A stretch of 64,000 nucleotides of DNA from an uncultured Alphaproteobacteria bacterium (GTDB taxonomy: Bacteria > Pseudomonadota > Alphaproteobacteria > RF32 > CAG-239): assembly GCA_944392265.1 (NCBI GenBank), contig CALXWC010000001.1:51260-115259 (forward strand), in the 5' to 3' direction. Below the pieces are notes generated by a model. That model worked only from the letters and a program-made list of their open reading frames with translations. It had not been told where the DNA came from and made no database searches. Of the stretch, positions 29,397-37,305 are shown one piece after another (within the stretch, counting starts at the first letter, position 1; each line of letters begins with the position of its first letter). The translations under genes were made by a program, and so were the position numbers.

Positions 29397-29422
29397 TGTT
29401 TATCCTTTTTTGTATAACAAAA

Positions 29423-29451
29423 GGAAAATAGCAGTTTTCCTGCTATTTTCC
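29423..29451 (-). terminator. Hairpin between rodZ-like gene and ispG
   Basis: Twelve-bp perfect stem GGAAAATAGCAG / CTGCTATTTTCC, loop TTTTC. The following T run is broken by CC, so termination may be partial. Confidence 0.65.
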
Positions 29452-29468
29452 TGTCTTCTATCTTTTTT

Positions 29469-30572
29469 CTAATTTTGCGCGTTGGCAATAATTTCATCTA
29501 CTGAAATATTCATTTTTTTGTTTGGTGCAACTTCGTATGCTTTTTGACCATTATACAAAATTTCTACACCTTCTGCTTTACCGACAGACAATCTTAAGTT
29601 AGTGTCTTTAGGTAAAGTATAACTATCTCCGGCATATAATACTTTGCTGATGTAAAGTTTTTTATCATTACGAACTTCAATCCAAGTATCTTTCAAAAGT
29701 TTGATTGTTAAGTTACTCTTACCCGGAGCATCTTCAACTTCTGCCTCTTCAGCTTCTGCTTCAACATCTGTTTCTGCTTTAGGTTCAACAAAGCTTTTTT
29801 CTGTCACAACAACTTGTTGTTGCGCAACTTGATTTTCTTCTGAACTCAAATCAACAACGGGAAGTTTTTCTTCTTTTTTATTTTCTTTCTTCTCTTTCTT
29901 TACTTCTTTCTTCTCTTCTTTTTTTACTTCCTTATTTTCTTTTTTTACAGGAGCTTCTTCAACAACTTTTTCTTCTTGAACAACAGCTTCTTGTGGAGCT
30001 TCTTCTTGAATATTATTGCTGTAATCTTCTATTTTTAACGGAAAATCATTTTCCTCAGTAGCAATAACCGTAACTTCTTGATTGGTCGTATCGACCTTAG
30101 CTTGTTCTTTAGCAAATTGATTATACATATTCCATGCAGCATACAAAACCACAAGCAATATCAAGCTTGAAAGAACATATTTTTTGCTTGGAACAGTTGC
30201 CTCTTGTTGGGGCTCCATAACATAGTAAGGATGTTTTTTTCTGAAATCTGCTTCAGCTTCGCTTTTGTACATCTGAACAATTTGATTGCCATCCAAGCCA
30301 AGATAATCTGCATAAGAACGAATAAAGCCAATTCCATATGGATATTCCGGAATGTTGTTATAATCACCTTCTTCAATTGCAGATAAATAGGCTTTTCTGA
30401 TGCACAAATCTTGTGAAATTTCTTCAAAGGTCTTTCCTTGTTTGGTGCGCATTTCTTTCAACAAGGTACCAATTTTGGTTTCAGAAGCTTTTTCTTCTTT
30501 GGTTTCTTTGGCCAAAGTTTCATCAACATTATCGATAACTTCTTCATCTTTTTTTGAATTTTCTTTTTTCAC
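29469..30572 (-). CDS. RodZ-like HTH / DUF4115 membrane protein
   Basis: 367 aa, arranged like RodZ, the MreB-linked shape protein. Residues 30-100 are a HTH_25 domain (GTLLKEMRTKQGKTFEEISQ, IEEGDYNNIPEYPYGIGFIR, YADYLGL). A single membrane helix follows near residue 132 (YVLSSLILLVVLYAAWNMY). A long Lys/Glu repeat linker spans about 190-270, and the C-terminal 85 residues form a DUF4115-type domain (TIKLLKDTWIEVRND, GVEILYNGQKAYEV). The start codon is GTG, supported by GGGG 8 nt upstream. It lies 45 nt after ptsP. The Lys/Glu linker is low-complexity. Confidence 0.85.
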   Translation of the reverse strand: MKKENSKKDEEVIDNVDETLAKETKEEKASETKIGTLLKEMRTKQGKTFEEISQDLCIRKAYLSAIEEGDYNNIPEYPYGIGFIRSYADYLGLDGNQIVQMYKSEAEADFRKKHPYYVMEPQQEATVPSKKYVLSSLILLVVLYAAWNMYNQFAKEQAKVDTTNQEVTVIATEENDFPLKIEDYSNNIQEEAPQEAVVQEEKVVEEAPVKKENKEVKKEEKKEVKKEKKENKKEEKLPVVDLSSEENQVAQQQVVVTEKSFVEPKAETDVEAEAEEAEVEDAPGKSNLTIKLLKDTWIEVRNDKKLYISKVLYAGDSYTLPKDTNLRLSVGKAEGVEILYNGQKAYEVAPNKKMNISVDEIIANAQN

Positions 30573-30617
30573 TTTAGGATCCCCTTTTATTAATTTTGGA
30601 TGATTGTTGCATAGTTT

Positions 30618-32882
30618 TTAATAAATTTCAATACCATGATCATTGGCGTAGGATATTAATTGTGGTCGGAATGTTTTCTGACTGGACTTTAACAATGTAT
30701 TCACATAATCAGCCATTGCTAAAGCATCCATACTTCTAACCATACTTTTTACTCTGCCGAATGATGAACCTGACATGGATAAGTTTCTAAAACCTAATCC
30801 TACCAAGGCCATTGCCTCAATCGGATTAGAGGCCATTTCACCACATACGGAACAATAAACACCATATTTGTTGGCCTTATCTATAATTAATTTCATCACA
30901 CTCAAAAACGGCCCTGACAAAACATCGTATCTTTCCGTTAATCTTGGATTTCCTCTGTCACAGGCAAATATAAATTGTGCCAAATCGTTGGTGCCGATAG
31001 ATATAAAGTCTGCCAAGGGCAAAATTTCATCTAATTGGAAAACAATGGACGGAACTTCAATCATCAAGCCGACATTTATTTTTTTAGGAATTTCTCCGCC
31101 ACGGCGTTTTTCTTTTTCCACTTCCATCATCAAAGTTTCTTTGGCATCTTTGAACTCAGAGACATTGGTTATCATCGGAAACATAACATTGAGCTCTTTG
31201 CCTACTGCCGCACGCAAAAATGCGCGCATCTGCTTTCTTAAAATGGCTCTTCTGTCCAACGTAATTCTTATTGAGCGCCAGCCAATGGCCGGATTTTCTT
31301 CACCAACATTTCCCCAATATGGCAAAAGCTTATCTGAGCCCACATCCAAGCTTCTGAATATGACTTTTTTATCTTCAGCTTTATCCATAAGCTCACGATA
31401 ATATGAAATTTGTCTATCTACATCAGGCATAATATCTGATGCCATAAACGGAATTTCTGTTCTATATAAGCCGATACCGTCACAGTTGGTGGTCTTGATA
31501 TAATCTAAGTCGAAAGCCAAACCGATGTTCAGATATAAATTTACATGCTCTCCGTCTTTGGTTTGTGCCGGTAAATCAATCAGCTCGGCAAGTTTGGCCT
31601 GAAGTCTTTCTTTTTCGGCAATTTTGTGTTTGAACTTTTCTTGAACAACCGAAGACGGACGTATATAAACATAACCATCCGTTCCGTCAACACCGATTAA
31701 TTCTCCGGTTTTAACCTCTGAAAAAATGCCTCTGATTTTGGCTACAACCGGAATACTTAATGCCTTGGCCACAATTGCCACATGCATTGTGGGTGTGCCA
31801 TCTTCAATAATCAATCCTTTGATGCGGCTGTAATCATAATCCATTAAATCAGCAGGACCCATGGTTTGAGCTACAACCACAATATCTTGGTTTTCTATTT
31901 TTTGTGCGGTTCCGAAATCTCCGCTTAAATATGAAGATAACCTGTCAGAAACATCTCTTAAGTCATGCAACCTTTCTCTTAAATAGGTATCTGTGGTTCC
32001 AGACAAGCGGTTCCACATATCTTCATAAGCTCTTTCAACTGCCGCTTCCGCTGTTAAACCACTCAAAATATTATTTTCAAGCTTTTTATACCAGCCTTTA
32101 TCACTGGCAAACATTCTATACGCATCTAAAATATCAACATGTTCACCAATGCCTAATTTAGTGGCATTTAACTTTTCATCCAAATCTGCATTCATTTGAT
32201 CAAAGGCTATTTTTAAGCGGCTTAATTCTTTTTCCTTATCTTCGGCAAAGATTTTGGTTACAACTTGTCTTCGTCTGTGAACAACCGCCAAACCTAAGCC
32301 ATAGCCTTTGCTTAAGCTAACGCCTTTGAGTTTTTCTCTATCATTAATATGATTATTTTTATCAAAATTATTTTTGATTTCATTCATCTCTTCTGAAGAA
32401 ACAATCTCACTTAAAACCATGGCCACCGTTTCTAATATTTCGGTTTCCATTGGGCTATATTCATGAGTTTCTTTATTTTGAAGAGTCAACACTCCGATTG
32501 AGCGACGCCAACGGATTAACGGAATTCCGATAAAGGACTTAAAATCATCTAAATATATGGAAGATTTTTTCTCTAATTTCGGGTCTGATTGAACATCTGC
32601 AACAAATGTGGTTCGGCTGTTTTGCGCAACTTCTCCGGTTATACCTTCTCCAAAACGGAAGACAACCTTATTTAAGTATTCCGGATTTAGATGATATCCG
32701 GCGCACAAAGCCAAGCGATTGCCCTCTACCGTAATAAAGCAAGCTGCTGAATCTGCAGACATTTCCTCTGCTATCATTTGCACAATTTGAGATAGCTTAA
32801 CATCTATTGCGACATCATCTTCTCTTATCATGCGCAATTTTTGTAAAATGTCCCTTGCTTTGTTAACCGTCGGTAAAGGCAT
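30618..32882 (-). CDS. ptsP: PTS-Ntr enzyme I (phosphoenolpyruvate-protein phosphotransferase)
   Basis: First phosphotransfer protein of the nitrogen-related PTS; takes phosphate from PEP and passes it to NPr. The 754-aa protein has an N-terminal GAF domain (residues 15-165, EEMSADSAACFITVEGNRLA), then the PEP-utilising N-domain, the swivel with the catalytic histidine in GTPTMHVAIVAKAL near residue 360, and the TIM-barrel domain (YRTEIPFM, RSLDVGSDK, SIGTNDLAQF, CSVCGEMASNP). In alphaproteobacteria GAF-EI-Ntr often senses glutamine. No HPr or EIIA gene is in this window. Confidence 0.95.
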   Translation of the reverse strand: MPLPTVNKARDILQKLRMIREDDVAIDVKLSQIVQMIAEEMSADSAACFITVEGNRLALCAGYHLNPEYLNKVVFRFGEGITGEVAQNSRTTFVADVQSDPKLEKKSSIYLDDFKSFIGIPLIRWRRSIGVLTLQNKETHEYSPMETEILETVAMVLSEIVSSEEMNEIKNNFDKNNHINDREKLKGVSLSKGYGLGLAVVHRRRQVVTKIFAEDKEKELSRLKIAFDQMNADLDEKLNATKLGIGEHVDILDAYRMFASDKGWYKKLENNILSGLTAEAAVERAYEDMWNRLSGTTDTYLRERLHDLRDVSDRLSSYLSGDFGTAQKIENQDIVVVAQTMGPADLMDYDYSRIKGLIIEDGTPTMHVAIVAKALSIPVVAKIRGIFSEVKTGELIGVDGTDGYVYIRPSSVVQEKFKHKIAEKERLQAKLAELIDLPAQTKDGEHVNLYLNIGLAFDLDYIKTTNCDGIGLYRTEIPFMASDIMPDVDRQISYYRELMDKAEDKKVIFRSLDVGSDKLLPYWGNVGEENPAIGWRSIRITLDRRAILRKQMRAFLRAAVGKELNVMFPMITNVSEFKDAKETLMMEVEKEKRRGGEIPKKINVGLMIEVPSIVFQLDEILPLADFISIGTNDLAQFIFACDRGNPRLTERYDVLSGPFLSVMKLIIDKANKYGVYCSVCGEMASNPIEAMALVGLGFRNLSMSGSSFGRVKSMVRSMDALAMADYVNTLLKSSQKTFRPQLISYANDHGIEIY

Positions 32883-32977
32883 ATTTTATTCAACCCCTAA
32901 TTTTATCCTTGTGATTTCTGTTATATTATCTATATTACTATTCATCAAGTAATTTTATAGTAAAAGAGGATAATTTT

Positions 32978-33340
32978 ATGGCTAATGCTTATAAAAAAGG
33001 AGATAAAGATTCTCGCCCTTGGGGTACTTGGGAAGTTTTGGATGCCGGAAACGGTTTTTGCGTTAAAAGAATTTGTGTAACACCACACAATATTTTGTCT
33101 TTGCAACTCCACCATTTCAGAGCAGAACACTGGATTATTGTTGAAGGTGAAGCTTTGGTTACTTTAGGTGATGAAAAAATTATTAAAAAAGCAAACGAAT
33201 CTGTTTATATTCCGGTAGAAACAAAACACCGTATTCAAAACAATTCTGACAAACCGATGACATTTATTGAAATTCAGACCGGAGAAACTCTGGATGAAAA
33301 CGATATCGTCCGCTTTGAAGATAATTACGGTCGCGTATAA
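32978..33340 (+). CDS. ManC-type mannose-6-phosphate isomerase cupin (stand-alone)
   Basis: A 120-aa cupin equal to the C-terminal phosphomannose isomerase domain of bifunctional ManC/AlgA: RPWGTWEVLDAGNGFCVKRI, LSLQLHHFRAEHWIIVEGEA, YIPVETKHRIQNNS, DIVRFEDNYGRV. Metal ligands are the HH pair, the Glu of GEA-type motif and the later His. Such stand-alone domains interconvert mannose-6-P and fructose-6-P or act on related sugars. GAGGA precedes the ATG. Divergent from ptsP and followed by a terminator; no GDP-mannose pyrophosphorylase gene is near. Confidence 0.88.
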   Translation: MANAYKKGDKDSRPWGTWEVLDAGNGFCVKRICVTPHNILSLQLHHFRAEHWIIVEGEALVTLGDEKIIKKANESVYIPVETKHRIQNNSDKPMTFIEIQTGETLDENDIVRFEDNYGRV

Positions 33341-33345
33341 TTTAC

Positions 33346-33382
33346 TAAAAAAGCTCTGATTTTGTATCAGAGCTTTTCTTTT
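33346..33382. terminator. Bidirectional intrinsic terminator
   Basis: AAAAAAGCTCTGAT / ATCAGAGCTTTT with TTTGT loop, between convergent genes. Confidence 0.85.
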
Positions 33383-33927
33383 TAGTTTCTTCTGTCCCAA
33401 ATTTCTTTGAAGTGTGGTTCTCTTGAATTTTCAAGCCACTCAAAGGTAACCATTTCAACCGTAACGACATCAACCTTATTGTGGAGCAATCTTTGCACAC
33501 CCAATGTGCTTTGAATCTCGCTTCTTGAAGAGCAGGCATCTGCCACTACAAACACATCATATCCGTCATCTTTCAAATCTAACGCGGTTTGCAATACGCA
33601 AATATGTGTTTCCAATCCCGCTATAACAATTTGTTTTTTACCTGATTTTTTGATGATTTCGCGAATCGTATCATTTTTATAACAAGAGAAGGTATCTTTT
33701 TCACAATATAAGGTATCGTCTTTCATAACACTACGCAAATCTATCATCGTCGGACCAAAATTTTTTCTTTCTTGTTCCGCTACTATAAACGGAATATCTA
33801 ATTTTTTAGCCACATCCAACAACGAAGCACAGCCGTTGATTACATCTCTAGGATGTTCCTGAGCCGGAGCTAAATGTTCTTGCACATCAATTATCAACAG
33901 TAAGGAATCATATCGGTTCATCAACAT
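33382..33927 (-). CDS. Isochorismatase-family cysteine hydrolase
   Basis: 181 aa, YcaC-like member of the isochorismatase superfamily. The catalytic Asp is in LLLIIDVQEHL (residues 9-19), the cysteine in AGLETHICVLQTALDL near residue 112, with a conserved Thr-Cys-type strand before it. A lysine expected between these lies in the PFIVAEQERKNFGP region or nearby but was not assigned with certainty. Substrates in the family include isochorismate, nicotinamide and N-carbamoyl compounds; the specific one cannot be told. Single-gene unit. Confidence 0.85.
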   Translation of the reverse strand: MLMNRYDSLLLIIDVQEHLAPAQEHPRDVINGCASLLDVAKKLDIPFIVAEQERKNFGPTMIDLRSVMKDDTLYCEKDTFSCYKNDTIREIIKKSGKKQIVIAGLETHICVLQTALDLKDDGYDVFVVADACSSRSEIQSTLGVQRLLHNKVDVVTVEMVTFEWLENSREPHFKEIWDRRN

Positions 33928-34021
33928 TTCTCTTCTCCTGTATAAAATAGGTTATTGACTATATTAACAAAATACATAATACTTCGCAATAAGATTTAAA
34001 CATTTTATGAAGAAGAATATT

Positions 34022-34915
34022 ATGAAATTTATTGATTTAGGTTTAAGTGAAAAAACGGTTCAAGCTATTCAAGAATTTGGTATTCAGGAAGCAACAACCG
34101 TTCAATCTGATGTTATTCCTTCCATTTTACAAGGAAAAGATATTTTCACCATTGCGCCTTCCCGTTGCGGAAAGACCATGTCTTATGTTTTTCCTTTAGT
34201 TGATATTATCAGCCAAAAAAAGAAACAAAATATTTTAATCATTACACCAAGCTCAGAACAATCTGTTATGGTTTCCGATCGCTTGTCTATTTTTAATAAA
34301 TATCACGAAATTAACGAAAAAGATATTAAAGATACTCAAGAAGATATTGATACGGAAGCCAATGTAGTTATCGGTTCTCCGGATTTGTTGGTAGACTTAG
34401 TAGAAAATGGTAAATTTGATTTTTCTAAAACCAATATTTTGGTTGTTGATGATATTAACCTCATCAAGAAAAACAAACAACTTAATAACCTTGAAAAGAT
34501 TTTGGCTTTGCTCCCTAGTGATAAACAAAATATTGTTTACACTAACCGCAGATCTAAAGAAACACAATCTATTTTGGAAAAAATCTTAAAAGCTCCACAA
34601 GAAATTAAAATTGATAAAGCCAAAGAGCAAGAGATTGAAACTGTTCCAAGCCAAGAAGCTAAAACAGAGGAAAAACCTGTTGCGCAAGCTTCTCAAACCC
34701 AGAAGAAAAAAGAGAAAAACAATTCTGAAAAACCACGTTCTGCCGTTTTGCGTTCTTCTCCACAAAAAGATCGTGAAGCTTTAGATTTGGCCAGAAAGTA
34801 TAAATCTTTTAATAATAAAGTTCCTGAGTTTATTCTCAATAAAGGCATTTTAGCAGATGATAAAGACTGTAATTCTTGTTTAATTTCAGATGCTAAAATA
34901 TCTTCTTTATACTAA
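34022..34915 (+). CDS. Degenerate DEAD-box helicase N-lobe protein
   Basis: 297 aa from the ATG at 34022, chosen because GAAGAAG lies 6-12 nt upstream; an ATG at 34007 is in frame but has no ribosome-binding site. Residues 1-195 follow the RecA1 lobe of DEAD-box RNA helicases: F-x-x-L-G-L start, Q-motif-like region (IQEATTVQSDVIPSILQGKD), Walker A as APSRCGKT, a GSPDLLVDLVENG motif Ib. The DEAD motif itself reads D-D-I-N, and motif III (SAT) reads YTN. The second RecA lobe is missing; in its place is a Lys/Glu/Gln-rich linker and a short C-terminus. ATP binding may remain, unwinding is unlikely. It may be an RNA-binding or regulatory relic, or a decoy of a full-length helicase. A terminator follows. 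Confidence 0.8.
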   Translation: MKFIDLGLSEKTVQAIQEFGIQEATTVQSDVIPSILQGKDIFTIAPSRCGKTMSYVFPLVDIISQKKKQNILIITPSSEQSVMVSDRLSIFNKYHEINEKDIKDTQEDIDTEANVVIGSPDLLVDLVENGKFDFSKTNILVVDDINLIKKNKQLNNLEKILALLPSDKQNIVYTNRRSKETQSILEKILKAPQEIKIDKAKEQEIETVPSQEAKTEEKPVAQASQTQKKKEKNNSEKPRSAVLRSSPQKDREALDLARKYKSFNNKVPEFILNKGILADDKDCNSCLISDAKISSLY

Positions 34916-34947
34916 AAAAAAGCTCCTTTCTTAAGGAGCTTTTTTTA
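34914..34947. terminator. Bidirectional intrinsic terminator
   Basis: AAAAGCTCCTT-TCTT-AAGGAGCTTTT, between convergent genes. Confidence 0.88.
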
Positions 34948-34949
34948 TC

Positions 34950-35108
34950 TTACCATGGAATGCCGTTAATGCAACGACTGGGATCTTTTTCACAAATGTC
35001 ATTGCCCATATCATAGAGCTTTTTTCTCTCTGGAGTGAGTTCTCCGACCTTAATTTGACAAGCACTCAACATAGACAGAAAAAGCATCAATCCAAATATT
35101 TTTTTCAT
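34950..35108 (-). CDS. Small lipoprotein
   Basis: 52 aa from the ATG at 35108, selected for AGGAAG 5-6 nt upstream and because it gives a clean lipoprotein signal (MKKIFGLMLFLSMLSAC). The mature part is about 34 residues, ending in a CEKDPSRCINGIPW stretch with two cysteines. Function unknown. It starts 8 nt after the membrane-protein gene upstream and is co-transcribed with it. Confidence 0.75.
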   Translation of the reverse strand: MKKIFGLMLFLSMLSACQIKVGELTPERKKLYDMGNDICEKDPSRCINGIPW

Positions 35109-35116
35109 TTTACTTC

Positions 35117-35485
35117 CTATATAATTGACCAAAAATTAATGGCAATAAACATTAATGTTAAAAATTTTGTAATGAAGACTAAAATTTTGCTTCTTTCAAA
35201 TTTGTCTGAACTTCTTTTAATGCCCAACCAAACAACCAAGGAATAATATGCCAAAAAGGCAATTAACCCCCAATAGCATAATGAAGAAAAGATAATTCCG
35301 ACATTAATATTAATGGGTTTAAAATAGTGTAAGTAATAATCTTTTAAGCTAAGATTGCCTATTTGCTTGAATATTATAAAATCAAATATTCTGATAAAAA
35401 AATGAAGCGCTAAAATTCCAAAAATTCCAAATTTCCAAAAAGTCTCTCCGAGACTATATTCTCCACCTAAAATCTTTTGTAACAT
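35117..35485 (-). CDS. Hypothetical membrane protein
   Basis: 122 aa with three hydrophobic helices (WKFGIFGILALHFFIRIFDFIIF, VGIIFSSLCYWGLIAFLAYYS and ILVFITKFLTLMFIAINFW). AAAGGA lies 7 nt before the ATG. Not recognised. It precedes the small lipoprotein gene in a two-gene unit. Confidence 0.75.
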   Translation of the reverse strand: MLQKILGGEYSLGETFWKFGIFGILALHFFIRIFDFIIFKQIGNLSLKDYYLHYFKPININVGIIFSSLCYWGLIAFLAYYSLVVWLGIKRSSDKFERSKILVFITKFLTLMFIAINFWSII

Positions 35486-35565
35486 TTTAAATCCTTTCTT
35501 TTTTATAACTTTGATTGTCTTTCAGAATAAGATTTGATGCAAGCAAAACACAAATGTTTCCCACA

Positions 35566-35594
35566 AAAAAAGGGGGAATCCACCCCCTTTTCTT
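35566..35594 (-). terminator. Intrinsic terminator
   Basis: GGGGG-AATCCA-CCCCC with flanking A and T runs, overlapping the stop of the M49-like gene. Confidence 0.75.
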
Positions 35595-37305
35595 AAAAAT
35601 GAGAAATAATTTCAATATATGGTTTTAAGCCAAGTTCTTGCAAAGTTTTGGCAATATACTGATGAATATCTGACCAATCTGAATATCTATCAATAAATTC
35701 TTTGGCTTTGTTTGCTGATTTTGACAATTGAACCTCAATGGTTTCTGCCAAAATCTTATTCATAACATCAGGAAGCTTTGCAAAATCTATCTCTAATTTA
35801 TTTTCAGAGTTAAAGCGTATTGCTCCATGATCAAGCAAATAGTTAAAGTGAATTAAATCTCCCAAGCGGTGCGGTTGAATTAATTGCGGTTTGGCTTTTA
35901 AGAATATGCGCACAATCCATGTGGTATAAATTTCTTTAAGCGTTTCTTCCGTAATCACACCTGATTTCACATATTGAGGCATCATGGCAATTGAAACCAC
36001 GTCTGCCTTATTTTCTTCAATGGTGTGTTTGTAAACACCCAAAGAATTCTTAAAGCTACTGTCCGGACCTAAAGAGTGGCCGTTTTCATGACCAATCACA
36101 AATATATGTTCAGCCTCAGGATTATAATATTGATGCAACTCTTTTGACACCAAAACATTCAAAAGCTTTTTGGTTCTTTCTTTGTCTTGGCTCATTCTTA
36201 CTTGGCGGTGGTATACGTTTCTTCTGCCGCCGCCTGTTTTGATGGACAACTTATCATCATTTGGCAGATTTTGCGCCGTGGTTATTGCGCCTCTGCATTG
36301 AGCATAATCTCCGGTCAAGGCTATCAAATCCACATCGACCATGGTTTGTTTTAAATCATTTGAAGAGGCTATATTTTGTTGATATCTGTCCGCATAAGGC
36401 ATTAATCCGGCCAAATTTTTCATTTGTTCTTTAAATGTTAAGAGTAAGTCTGTACCTTGTTTATTAACAACACCTACTCTCACACCGAGCATATCTTTTG
36501 AATTTACCTCTATGCCCAAAGCATCTAATTTTGCTTTAAGGTTAGCATTTTCACAAATGGTTGGGGTCATTTCATCATCATAGTTTTCTCTGCTGATTGT
36601 AAATTCAATCGGAGAATCTTGCAAAACTGCCCAATGTTTATCTGCTAACATATCCATATCTTCATTATTTTGGATTAAGGCTTGTGCCTGCCAACCTAAA
36701 AAGTCTTTAAAAGCCTCATCCGTGGTATAATGCGCGGCTACTTCCAGCTCGTTGGCAATGGCAGAAAATTCTTTTTCAAAATATTTGGTATAGTCAATGC
36801 CCCTTAATTCATTTTCAAAACGTCTGACCATGGTTCTGGCGCTTAAAATCTGTTTGACCTCGACAATTTTGCCCTGCTCTAACATTTTGTTGATGATTTC
36901 TTGAAACTCTTCCACGCTCAAATCTTGCGGATAGTAATTGCGTCCTTTCAAGACCCCAACGTTTTTAAAAATTTGAATTGGTTCAGGATCTATACCGTTT
37001 AAGCCGGCCACACCGTTAAAGCAATTAAACAATCTTAAGGCTTTGGCTGCATGCGAGCTATTTTTGGCTTCTTCTTCCAGCGCAAGTTTAAAAAATTTAT
37101 TTTGCGGATGATCCATCTCTAAAGCCACATCGTTCATAATTTTTGCGGCTTGAACCAAATGCGTAATAACTTTTTTCTCGCTTTTAGGTAAATCCGCATA
37201 ACCTTTAAAGTCTTTATCAATTAACTCTATCGGACGTCTTTTGTTGGCAAAAATGTCATCCAACTCTTCTTCAGTTAAATTAAGCTCATATCCTTTAATC
37301 TTCAT
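35593..37305 (-). CDS. M49-like (dipeptidyl peptidase III-type) zinc hydrolase
   Basis: 570 aa. The zinc site reads FVIGHENGHSLGP (HENGH at 406-410) and the second motif EENKADVVS lies at 430-438, matching the paired HExx(x)H and E-E-x-x-A-D motifs of dipeptidyl peptidase III. The HExxH is the five-residue form rather than the HExxxH of classical DPP III. It has no signal peptide. GGAGG stands 9 nt before the ATG. Its start overlaps the Memo/AMMECR1 gene by 11 nt, so the two are coupled. Peptide substrate unknown; family relatives also include Nudix-associated M49 proteins. Confidence 0.78.
   Translation of the reverse strand: MKIKGYELNLTEEELDDIFANKRRPIELIDKDFKGYADLPKSEKKVITHLVQAAKIMNDVALEMDHPQNKFFKLALEEEAKNSSHAAKALRLFNCFNGVAGLNGIDPEPIQIFKNVGVLKGRNYYPQDLSVEEFQEIINKMLEQGKIVEVKQILSARTMVRRFENELRGIDYTKYFEKEFSAIANELEVAAHYTTDEAFKDFLGWQAQALIQNNEDMDMLADKHWAVLQDSPIEFTISRENYDDEMTPTICENANLKAKLDALGIEVNSKDMLGVRVGVVNKQGTDLLLTFKEQMKNLAGLMPYADRYQQNIASSNDLKQTMVDVDLIALTGDYAQCRGAITTAQNLPNDDKLSIKTGGGRRNVYHRQVRMSQDKERTKKLLNVLVSKELHQYYNPEAEHIFVIGHENGHSLGPDSSFKNSLGVYKHTIEENKADVVSIAMMPQYVKSGVITEETLKEIYTTWIVRIFLKAKPQLIQPHRLGDLIHFNYLLDHGAIRFNSENKLEIDFAKLPDVMNKILAETIEVQLSKSANKAKEFIDRYSDWSDIHQYIAKTLQELGLKPYIEIISHF

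Noticed and set aside
30868..31401. 177-aa plus-strand frame
   Set aside because: Antisense to ptsP, whose TIM-barrel motifs cover this stretch.
34007..34021. Upstream start for the DEAD-box-like gene
   Set aside because: No Shine-Dalgarno before 34007, whereas GAAGAAG precedes the ATG at 34022.
33382..34915. Defence-system reading of the helicase-like and hydrolase genes
   Set aside because: They are separate single-gene units on opposite strands with their own terminators and have no nuclease or other defence partner.
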